A stretch of DNA of 64,000 bases from Clostridia bacterium. Its GTDB lineage: Bacteria; Bacillota; Clostridia; Christensenellales; Pumilibacteraceae. Where the stretch lies: NCBI GenBank assembly GCA_022793815.1, contig JAAWDP010000014.1, positions 21,663 to 85,662 of the forward strand, written 5' to 3'. Numbering within the stretch: the stretch's first letter is position 1; every line of letters starts with the position of its first letter. This document shows positions 24,601 through 31,969 of the stretch, piece after piece. A program made the position numbers and the translations under genes. The notes under the pieces were generated by a model. It saw nothing but the letters and a program-made list of their open reading frames with translations. It searched no databases and had not been told where the DNA came from.

Positions 24601-25659
24601 TTGTACGATATTTCGAAACAATACGAAAAACTTAAAGGACGCGACGATACCGTAATACTCGGTATCGAAAGTTCCTGCGACGAAACCGCGGCGGCGGTTT
24701 TTTCGCACGGCAGAATATTGAGCAACGTCATCGCCTCTCAGATAGATATACACCGCCGTTACGGCGGAGTAGTCCCCGAGATAGCGTCGCGCAATCACAC
24801 TCTCGCATTGCCGTCGGTTGTCGACGAGGCGCTTAAAACCGCCGGTGTTACGCTAGGCGATGTGGACGCGATAGGCGTTACATACGGAGCGGGGCTCATA
24901 GGCGCATTGCTTGTCGGGGTGTCCGCGGCAAAGGCGCTCGCCTATGCCGCCGCGAAACCGCTTATAAAGGTAAACCACGTCGAAGCGCATGTTTGCGCAA
25001 ACTATATAGAACATCCCGATTTAAAACCGCCGTTTCTCGCGCTTGTAGCCAGCGGCGGACATACAAGCATAATAGAGGTGAGTTCGTACTGCTGCTACCG
25101 TCTTGTCGGGTCGACAGGCGACGACGCGATAGGCGAAGCTTTCGATAAAGTCGCAAGACTTTTGGGGCTGCCGTATCCCGGCGGACCTAATATCGACAGG
25201 CTGGGGCGCGAAGGCAGGGCGATTATAGATTTCGTAAAAAAGAAACATACGTTTACCGACGGAAAGCTCAGTTATTCGGGTCTGAAAACGGCGGTCGTAA
25301 ATTATATCCATAATCTGCGCCAGCACGGCGAAGAGCCCGTCGCGGCAGACGTGTGCGCATCGTTTACGGCGGCGGCGGTCGACCCCCTTATGGAAGCCGT
25401 TTGTGCGGCGGTCGAAAAGTTCGGAACCGAAACGCTGGTAATAGCAGGCGGAGTTGCGTCTAATTCTTATCTGCGCGAAAAAGCGGCGCAGGCGGGAAAA
25501 ACTCACGGCTTCGACGTGTTTATGCCTTCACCGATTTATTGCACCGACAATGCGGCAATGGTCGCAGTGCGCGCCGCATTTTCCGCGCGCGAGTCGAAAG
25601 ACCTCGCGCCGCTCGATTTAAGCCCGCAATCCAACTTGCGGATAGGCGGCGGAATATGA
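24601..25659 (+). CDS. tsaD: tRNA N6-threonylcarbamoyladenosine transferase
   Basis: 352 residues with a TTG start preceded by aagg; no better start lies near. Transfers the threonylcarbamoyl group to A37 of ANN-decoding tRNAs with TsaB/TsaE. Seen: N-terminal ILGIESSCDETAAAV, metal-binding HVEAH (NHVEAHVCANY, about residues 126-136), ASGGHTSI, and the ATP-site region GGVASNSYLR near the C-terminus. Stop overlaps the mnmA start as ATGA. Confidence 0.95.
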   Translation: MYDISKQYEKLKGRDDTVILGIESSCDETAAAVFSHGRILSNVIASQIDIHRRYGGVVPEIASRNHTLALPSVVDEALKTAGVTLGDVDAIGVTYGAGLIGALLVGVSAAKALAYAAAKPLIKVNHVEAHVCANYIEHPDLKPPFLALVASGGHTSIIEVSSYCCYRLVGSTGDDAIGEAFDKVARLLGLPYPGGPNIDRLGREGRAIIDFVKKKHTFTDGKLSYSGLKTAVVNYIHNLRQHGEEPVAADVCASFTAAAVDPLMEAVCAAVEKFGTETLVIAGGVASNSYLREKAAQAGKTHGFDVFMPSPIYCTDNAAMVAVRAAFSARESKDLAPLDLSPQSNLRIGGGI

Positions 25660-26807
25660 GCGTAATCATCAAAAGCGGGAGCGAGTCGGATATTTTCGGC
25701 GGTGTCGGCGCGGATATGTCCGCCGTTGCGGGGAAAAAGGTCGTCGTCGGAATGAGCGGAGGTGTGGACAGCAGCGTGGCGGCATACCTGCTGAAACGTG
25801 CGGGCTGCGATGTTATAGGGCTGTTCATGAACAACTGGAAGGAAGAGGACGGCGGCGTCTGCACGTCGGCAACCGACTGGGAAGACGTGATAGGCGTGTG
25901 CGGCAAGCTTGGTATACCGTACTATTCCGTGGATTTTTCCGCCGAATACATGCGCAACGTGTTCGAGGATTTTTTGGAAGAATACCGCAGGGGCAGAACC
26001 CCGAATCCCGACGTGCTGTGTAATCGCGAAATAAAGTTCAAGCCGTTCAAACACTATGCGAAAATGCTCGGAGCGGACTTTGTCGCAACGGGTCATTACT
26101 GCGGCATATCCCACGAAGACGGCGACAGCAAACTGCTGACTGCGGCGGATATAGCGAAAGACCAAACGTATTTTTTAAATCAGGTGTCGTCGCAGGGACT
26201 TGCCGACGTGCTGTTTCCGCTTGCTTCCATGCGTAAAGACGAGGTTCGAGAAATCGCTCTGCGCGAAGGACTTGTCACCGCGAAGAAAAAAGATTCCACG
26301 GGGATATGTTTCATAGGCGAAAGAAATTTCCGCAATTTTCTCAAAACCTATCTGCCGGCTGCTCCGGGAGAAATACGCGACCTTAAAGGAAAAACAGTCG
26401 GCAGACACGAGGGACTCATGTATTATACGCTCGGTCAGCGCCGCGGACTCGGTATAGGCGGAATCAGCGGCGAAAGCGAAAACCGCTGGTACGTAGCGGA
26501 AAAGGATTTGAAAAACAACGTGCTTGTCGTGTCGTGCGGAAACGGCGAGGAACTGTACTCTAAATCGCTCGAAAGCGGCAAACTCAATCTCATAGGCAAA
26601 TATGATTTTCCGGAAACGCTGTGCTGCGGAGTAAAGGTACGCTACCGCCAAAGCGAGCAGAAAGCGCAGGCAACGCTGCGCGCCGACGGGACGCTGCATA
26701 TCGAATTCGAAGAAAAACAGCGCGCGGTCACCGAGGGACAGTACGCCGTGCTATACGACGGCGGCAGGTGCTTGGGCGGTGCGACGATAGAAAAGGTGAT
26801 AAAATGA
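25656..26807 (+). CDS. mnmA: tRNA-specific 2-thiouridylase
   Basis: 383 residues from the ATG overlapping the tsaD stop, with a ggcggcgg site; a longer upstream frame is an artefact overlapping tsaD, and an internal ATG at 25716 is a less likely alternative. Thiolates U34 of Lys, Glu and Gln tRNAs. Seen: PP-loop VVVGMSGGVDSSVAAYLL, the NPDVLCNREIKF segment with one catalytic Cys, GHYCG, DQTYFL, and the second Cys in STGICFIGERNF. The C-terminal beta domain is complete. About 20 extra N-terminal residues precede the PP-loop compared with the usual form. Confidence 0.95.
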   Translation: MSVIIKSGSESDIFGGVGADMSAVAGKKVVVGMSGGVDSSVAAYLLKRAGCDVIGLFMNNWKEEDGGVCTSATDWEDVIGVCGKLGIPYYSVDFSAEYMRNVFEDFLEEYRRGRTPNPDVLCNREIKFKPFKHYAKMLGADFVATGHYCGISHEDGDSKLLTAADIAKDQTYFLNQVSSQGLADVLFPLASMRKDEVREIALREGLVTAKKKDSTGICFIGERNFRNFLKTYLPAAPGEIRDLKGKTVGRHEGLMYYTLGQRRGLGIGGISGESENRWYVAEKDLKNNVLVVSCGNGEELYSKSLESGKLNLIGKYDFPETLCCGVKVRYRQSEQKAQATLRADGTLHIEFEEKQRAVTEGQYAVLYDGGRCLGGATIEKVIK

Positions 26808-27124
26808 GCGGACTGTTCGAAAGCGTGTACGAAGCGGTGAAGCGTATTCCCTGCGGATTTGTGGCAAGCTACGGACAGATAGCCAAAGCCGCGGGGCATC
26901 CGCGCGCCGCCCGTCAGGTGGGTTGGGCGCTTCACGTCAATCCCGAGCCGGGAGTAATTCCTTGTCACCGCGTAGTCAATAAAGAGGGCAGAGTCGCGCC
27001 GGCGTTTGCGTTCGGCGGAGAGTGCGTTCAGCGCGCGCTGTTGGAAAAAGAAGGCGTGAAATTCGGCGCCGACGGTTATGTATGCAAAGAGTTTTTCGTT
27101 TCCGACGAAGAACTAATAAAATAA
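26804..27124 (+). CDS. Small MGMT-family protein (O6-alkylguanine transferase-like DNA-binding domain)
   Basis: 106 residues, ATGA overlap with mnmA. Corresponds only to the C-terminal DNA-binding/active-site domain of methylated-DNA:protein cysteine methyltransferases: GFVASYGQIAKAAGHPRAARQVGWAL and the active-site IPCHRVV with its acceptor Cys present. Alkyltransferase-like proteins, which have Trp there, only flag lesions; this one keeps Cys and could be catalytic. The segment after PCHR is GRVAPAFAFGGE rather than the common G-x-L-x-G-Y. Role in repair is inferred. Confidence 0.85.
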   Translation: MSGLFESVYEAVKRIPCGFVASYGQIAKAAGHPRAARQVGWALHVNPEPGVIPCHRVVNKEGRVAPAFAFGGECVQRALLEKEGVKFGADGYVCKEFFVSDEELIK

Positions 27125-27149
27125 AAACCATTTAAGGAGGCAAACGAAA

Positions 27150-27962
27150 ATGGGTTGCAATCACGATTGCGGCAATTGCGGAGAAAACTGCGGCGAAAAG
27201 GAAAGTCTCAAAGAAAAACCGCATGCACTGTCGAACATCAAAAAGGTAATAGGAATAATAAGCGGTAAAGGCGGAGTGGGAAAATCCACGGTGACTTCGC
27301 TGCTCGCATGCGCCATGCAGCGCAAAGGCAAAAAGGTGGCTCTGCTCGACGCCGACGTCACGGGACCCAGCATCCCGAAACTTTTCGGGCTCAAAGAAAA
27401 AGCCATGGGTACGCCCGAGGGACTTTTCCCCGTGTTTACGAAAAGCGGCATGGAAGTCATGAGCGTAAATCTGCTGCTTGAAAACGACACCGACCCCGTA
27501 ATATGGCGCGGACCCGTCATAGCGGGAGCCGTAAAGCGGTTTTGGAGCGAAGTCATCTGGAACGATGTGGACTATATGTTTGTAGATATGCCTCCCGGGA
27601 CGGGCGACGTTGCGCTTACCGTGTTCCAGTCTATTCCGGTCGACGGTGTGATAATAGTCACGTCACCGCAGTCGCTGTCCAATATGATAGTCGCAAAAGC
27701 AATCAAAATGGCGAATATGATGAATGTGCCCGTACTGGGACTTATCGAAAACATGAGTTATTTCGTTTGTCCCGACTGCGGAAAAAGCCACGATATTTTC
27801 GGCGAAAGCCACGCGCAGAAAACCGCGGACGAGTTCGGCATAAAACTGTTGGCGCGCTTGCCGCTCGATTCCGACCTCACCGCGCTTTGCGACGCGGGGC
27901 TCACGGAAAAAGCCGACGTGCTGCCCATTGCGGCTGCGGCGGACATGTTGACCGATTTGTAA
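27150..27962 (+). CDS. Mrp/NBP35-family ATPase (Fe-S cluster carrier)
   Basis: 270 residues with a strong aaggagg site. Deviant Walker A SGKGGVGKST near residue 38, DADVTGPSIPKLFG switch region, DMPPGTGD Walker B, and the cluster-binding pair Cys-x2-Cys in FVCPDCGKSH. An unusual N-terminus (Cys-rich, GCNHDCGNCGENCG) could bind a second cluster, resembling eukaryotic-type NBP35 proteins. It follows the MGMT gene by 25 bp and ends the housekeeping operon. No terminator is seen before the next promoter. Confidence 0.92.
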   Translation: MGCNHDCGNCGENCGEKESLKEKPHALSNIKKVIGIISGKGGVGKSTVTSLLACAMQRKGKKVALLDADVTGPSIPKLFGLKEKAMGTPEGLFPVFTKSGMEVMSVNLLLENDTDPVIWRGPVIAGAVKRFWSEVIWNDVDYMFVDMPPGTGDVALTVFQSIPVDGVIIVTSPQSLSNMIVAKAIKMANMMNVPVLGLIENMSYFVCPDCGKSHDIFGESHAQKTADEFGIKLLARLPLDSDLTALCDAGLTEKADVLPIAAAADMLTDL

Positions 27963-27978
27963 CGCACCGTTCAAAAGC

Positions 27979-28007
27979 TTGAAAGAAAACGGAAAATATG
28001 GTATAAT
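27979..28007 (+). promoter_or_regulatory. Promoter of the dehydrogenase gene
   Basis: TTGAAA (27979-27984), 17-bp spacer, TATAAT (28002-28007); aaggag follows 25 bp later. Confidence 0.75.
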
Positions 28008-28046
28008 ATCACAGTCATTCAAAGTACCGCAAAAGGAGATTTAATT

Positions 28047-29075
28047 TTGAAGGCATGGAGAATATATGCGCCCGGCGATATGCGTAAGGACGAACTGCCT
28101 GCGCAGAGCGTCGGAAGCGAGTGCGTGAAAATCAAAATACTCAAAACAGCAGTTACACATTCGGACAATTACATTTTCGAGGGCAAAAAACAGGCGCGCT
28201 TTCCGCTTACGCTCGGACGCCATTGCGTGGCTATGGTAACCGAAGTCGGCGAAGACGTCAAGACGTTTACTCGCGGAAACAAAGTAGTGCTTTCTCCGTA
28301 TGCGGTATGTCACGACTGCGACGAGTGTAATTCGGGCAGAGAAGAAAACTGCGAACGTAAACTCGAATACGGAGTTACTGAAGAAGGATTTTTCCGCGAT
28401 TTCGCTGTGGTCGGAGCAAACGATTTGTACGGACTTCCCGAACGTGTGGACGACGGAGAAGCCATGTTTTTGGAGCATATAGCAACCGCAGTCGGCATAA
28501 TAAACCGTCTCGCGCTTCAAAAAGGCGAGCACATTGCGATAGTAGGTGCAACCGTTACGGGAATCATACTCGCACAGGTCGCGATGTATTATCAGGCGGT
28601 TCCCGTGCTTTTGGATTTGCGCCGCGACCGACTGGACATAGCCGCGTCGCTCGGAGTGTACTACACCGTGGACACTACGGAAAGCGACGCCTTCAAAAAA
28701 GTGTTTTCTCTTACGGGCGGAAGAATGGCGGAGGCTTGCGCGTTCATGTCGCCCGAAACAATGCCGCTCACCCGCGTTTTCGATTTCTGCCGAAGCAAAG
28801 GCAGGATTGCCGTGGGCGAATTCGGCGACGGCGGATTGAATGTCGATTTGGCGGCTGCCATGAAAAAACAATTGACCGTCTACTGCACGGGCGGTATGGG
28901 AAAAAATATGGCAAGCGCAATAAACATGCTTGCAAACAAAACAGTCAAGGTCGCGCCGCTCATTTCCAAAGTGATAGGTTTCGACGACTTGCCGTCGACA
29001 TTGTCGGAAATGAAAGAACTGCCCGACAAATATATCAAGGTGGTTGTCGACATGACGGGCGGACAGCCTTTTTAA
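28047..29075 (+). CDS. Medium-chain dehydrogenase/reductase (zinc alcohol dehydrogenase-like) with altered catalytic zinc site
   Basis: 342 residues, TTG start chosen by the aaggag site. MDR fold: GroES-like N-terminal domain and Rossmann domain with the nucleotide motif IAIVGATVTG (usually GxGxxG). Four Cys of the structural zinc site are intact (CHDCDECNSGREENC). The catalytic zinc ligands are not: the usual Cys before H-S-D is Thr (AVTHSDNY), and the GHE motif reads GRHC. It may therefore use a different metal arrangement or have lost dehydrogenase activity. Has its own promoter and a terminator. Substrate unknown. Confidence 0.82.
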   Translation: MKAWRIYAPGDMRKDELPAQSVGSECVKIKILKTAVTHSDNYIFEGKKQARFPLTLGRHCVAMVTEVGEDVKTFTRGNKVVLSPYAVCHDCDECNSGREENCERKLEYGVTEEGFFRDFAVVGANDLYGLPERVDDGEAMFLEHIATAVGIINRLALQKGEHIAIVGATVTGIILAQVAMYYQAVPVLLDLRRDRLDIAASLGVYYTVDTTESDAFKKVFSLTGGRMAEACAFMSPETMPLTRVFDFCRSKGRIAVGEFGDGGLNVDLAAAMKKQLTVYCTGGMGKNMASAINMLANKTVKVAPLISKVIGFDDLPSTLSEMKELPDKYIKVVVDMTGGQPF

Positions 29076-29093
29076 TGCAGATACGGTTTTGCA

Positions 29094-29124
29094 AAACGTC
29101 GCAGGGGGATGCGGCGTTTTTTTA
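29094..29124 (+). terminator. Terminator after the dehydrogenase
   Basis: 8-bp stem aacgtcgc (29095-29102) with gcggcgtt (29111-29118), loop agggggat, then a T run to 29123. Confidence 0.85.
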
Positions 29125-29193
29125 TTTGCCCTCGATTTTGCCCTTTTTGTCGGGGCAGAAAACAGGTTTGTGAAAAACCTTGCCTTTAAAGTA

Positions 29194-29223
29194 TTGACTT
29201 GACTTGGGATTTCATGTTAAAAT
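29194..29223 (+). promoter_or_regulatory. Promoter of the c-di-GMP phosphorelay operon
   Basis: TTGACT (29194-29199), 18-bp spacer, TAAAAT (29218-29223). A second overlapping TTGACT lies at 29199-29204. The start near 29230 lies upstream of the chosen ATG at 29290. Confidence 0.65.
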
Positions 29224-29289
29224 AAATACGTATATTTGTCGGAATATGTTTATAATATGTTCCGCAAACAATCAATTTTGGAGGCAGTC

Positions 29290-31950
29290 ATGTCCGTAAA
29301 TAAGCAAACCGCCGAAAAAGACAAGTGGTGGAAATCCAAAACAATGCGTATTATGATAGTAAGTATAGTTATCGGCGCGGTTATCTGCGCGGCGACTTTT
29401 ACTTTTATCGGCATTTTCATGAATTACAGCAGTGTCAGCACCATAAACGACATAGGCGAAGTTTATATGTCGGGAATGGGCGAGCAGGTCGCGCTTCGCT
29501 ACAATTCCGTCATCGAACAGCGTATGCAAATGGTCGAGGCACTTCGCGATACGGTTACGGAAGAAAGCACGGCAGTTGTGACGGGCGAAGACGACCGAAG
29601 ACCTATCTGGCTGGATAATCTGGAATACAATGCAAAGGCGCGCGGTTTCATCTGTCTTGGACTTTACAGGGACGATTACGAAAACGGCGACGTGCATGAT
29701 TTCGAAAGCGTTTACGGCGGACAAATAGTAATTACCGACCCCGCGCCGTTTAAGGCGTCGCTCAATGCCGGTCAAAGCAAAGTGGCGGTCGGCGACTGCG
29801 GCGGATATCAAAACATAATTTTAATCAGCGTGCCTACCGATGAAACAAATGCTTATACTATGACGGACGGCAAAAAGAGTAAGGCTCTCGTGGCGGGCAT
29901 TACAAACGAGCTTTTGGTCGAAATGCTGGCGCTCGGCGGCGGAGAGGCATCGTCGTTCAACTCGCATATAATCCGTGAGGAAGGCAGTTATGTTTTGGAC
30001 GAAGACAAAAGCGGTTCGGGTCATGTGCACGTACACGACAATTTTTACGACGAGATAATCGACGATTTCGGCATGGAAAAAACGGAGGCGGAAAAATGCG
30101 TCGCCGAACTCAGGCAAAACATGTCCGAGAATAAGCCCTATTCCAAAATCGCGGACACGGCGAACGGAAGACGCCACATGTACTGTGTGCGCTTGGAATC
30201 TTCCGAATGGTACCTCGTCACTGTTATGGACTACAACAAGCTTGACGGCATAGTAGGACACCTCAGCGGCATGTGGGTCTGGCTGATTGTATGCGGCGTG
30301 GTTGTAATGGGTTTTGTGTTGGTCGGTATTTTCTTCGTTTATTATAAACTCAGCCATCAGACGATAGAACAGCTCAACGAAGCGCGCAAAACCGCAATCG
30401 AAGCAAATAAAGCCAAGAGCGAGTTTTTGTCGAATATGAGTCACGACATCCGCACTCCGATGAACGCCATTGTGGGCATGACGGCGATAGCGACGTCGAA
30501 TATAGACAACAAACAGCAGGTTCAGAACTGTCTTAAAAAAATCGCTTTGTCCAGCAAACACTTACTCGGGCTCATAAACGACGTGCTCGACATGTCGAAA
30601 ATCGAAAGCGGCAAAATGACCATGAATATGGAGCGCATATCGATACGCGAAGTCATGGACGGCATAGCGACGATAGTACAGCCGCAATTGAAAATCAAAA
30701 ATCAGAATTTCGATATGATTATCCGCGACATACAAACGGAAAATATCTATTGCGACAGTGTGCGACTTAATCAGGTGTTTTTGAATCTTCTGTCCAATGC
30801 CATAAAGTTTACGCCCGAAGGCGGAGATATTTCCGTATCGCTCAGTCAGGAGGATTCTCCCCGCGGCGAGAATTACGTACGCTGTAATCTGAAAGTCAAG
30901 GACACGGGCATAGGAATGACGCCCGAATTCAAAACAAAAATATTCGATTCGTTCACCCGCGAAGATTCCGCGCGTGTACATAAGACCGAAGGCACGGGAC
31001 TCGGCATGTCGATAACCAAATACATTGTCGACGCAATGCACGGCACCATTACGGTGGAAAGCGAACTCGGCAAAGGCACGGAGTTCCATGTTACCGTCGA
31101 TTTGGAAAAGGCACAAATGCCCGAAGATGAAATGTCCCTGCCTAATTGGAAAATGCTTGTTGTAGACGATGACGAACTGCTTTGCCGCGCGACGGTGGAA
31201 TCGCTTAACGAAATAGGCGTCAGAGGCGAATGGACGCTTTCGGGCGAGGACGCTGTGGAAAAGGTCGTCGCCTCGCACGAAAGCGGCGAAGAGTACAATA
31301 TAATCCTGGTGGATTGGAAATTGCCGGGCATCGACGGAATAGAAACCGCGCGGCAGCTTGCCAAGCGCCTCGGCGAAAATATTCCCATACTTTTAATGTC
31401 CGCTTACGATTGGAGCGATATGGAAGAGGATGCTCGGGCTGCGGGTATCAAGGGCTTTATCAGCAAACCTCTGTTTAAATCGACGCTGTTCTACGGACTC
31501 AAAAAATTCATCGGCGGAGAAGAAGGCGATACTGCGGAAAAGGAAACATCCGAAAGCAAACACGATTTGAACGGAATCCGCGTGTTGCTTGCCGAAGACA
31601 ACGATTTGAACTGGGAAATAGCGGAAGCACTGCTCGCGGAGTCCGGCATTACGGCGGACAGAGCGGAGAACGGACGGATTTGCGTAGATATGCTCAAAAA
31701 TTCCGAGCCCGGCACCTATGCCGCCGTACTCATGGATATCCGCATGCCTGTCATGACGGGCTACGAGGCGACCGAGCATATTCGCAAACTCGACCATGCC
31801 GATAAAAATCTGCCGATTATAGCAATGACGGCGGATGCGTTCGCCGACGATATGCAGAAATGTATTTCCTGCGGTATGAACGCGCACATCGCAAAACCCA
31901 TAGATATACAGATAGTAAAAGCCACATTGGCAAAATTCATATCACGTTAA
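29290..31950 (+). CDS. Membrane hybrid sensor histidine kinase with two receiver domains
   Basis: 886 residues from the ATG at 29290, which has a ggaggc site; an upstream TTG lacks one. Two membrane segments (about 20-45 and 325-350) enclose a roughly 280-residue extracytoplasmic sensor, probably Cache/PDC-like (weak). Then HisKA with phospho-acceptor His in FLSNMSHDIRTPMNAI (about residue 383) and HATPase (N box FLNLLSNAIKF, GTGLGMSITKY). Receiver 1 has Asp in ILVDWKLPG (about 674) and receiver 2 has Asp in LMDIRMPV (about 814). The layout is BarA/TorS-like. It needs an HPt partner; one is encoded two genes later. It is followed after 19 bp by the HD-GYP/GGDEF regulator. Confidence 0.93.
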   Translation: MSVNKQTAEKDKWWKSKTMRIMIVSIVIGAVICAATFTFIGIFMNYSSVSTINDIGEVYMSGMGEQVALRYNSVIEQRMQMVEALRDTVTEESTAVVTGEDDRRPIWLDNLEYNAKARGFICLGLYRDDYENGDVHDFESVYGGQIVITDPAPFKASLNAGQSKVAVGDCGGYQNIILISVPTDETNAYTMTDGKKSKALVAGITNELLVEMLALGGGEASSFNSHIIREEGSYVLDEDKSGSGHVHVHDNFYDEIIDDFGMEKTEAEKCVAELRQNMSENKPYSKIADTANGRRHMYCVRLESSEWYLVTVMDYNKLDGIVGHLSGMWVWLIVCGVVVMGFVLVGIFFVYYKLSHQTIEQLNEARKTAIEANKAKSEFLSNMSHDIRTPMNAIVGMTAIATSNIDNKQQVQNCLKKIALSSKHLLGLINDVLDMSKIESGKMTMNMERISIREVMDGIATIVQPQLKIKNQNFDMIIRDIQTENIYCDSVRLNQVFLNLLSNAIKFTPEGGDISVSLSQEDSPRGENYVRCNLKVKDTGIGMTPEFKTKIFDSFTREDSARVHKTEGTGLGMSITKYIVDAMHGTITVESELGKGTEFHVTVDLEKAQMPEDEMSLPNWKMLVVDDDELLCRATVESLNEIGVRGEWTLSGEDAVEKVVASHESGEEYNIILVDWKLPGIDGIETARQLAKRLGENIPILLMSAYDWSDMEEDARAAGIKGFISKPLFKSTLFYGLKKFIGGEEGDTAEKETSESKHDLNGIRVLLAEDNDLNWEIAEALLAESGITADRAENGRICVDMLKNSEPGTYAAVLMDIRMPVMTGYEATEHIRKLDHADKNLPIIAMTADAFADDMQKCISCGMNAHIAKPIDIQIVKATLAKFISR

Positions 31951-31969
31951 GTTTCGAAAAGGACTATTT

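Noticed and set aside
25539..25655. Long N-terminal extension of MnmA
   Set aside because: The extension overlaps tsaD in another frame and is Arg-rich without family similarity.
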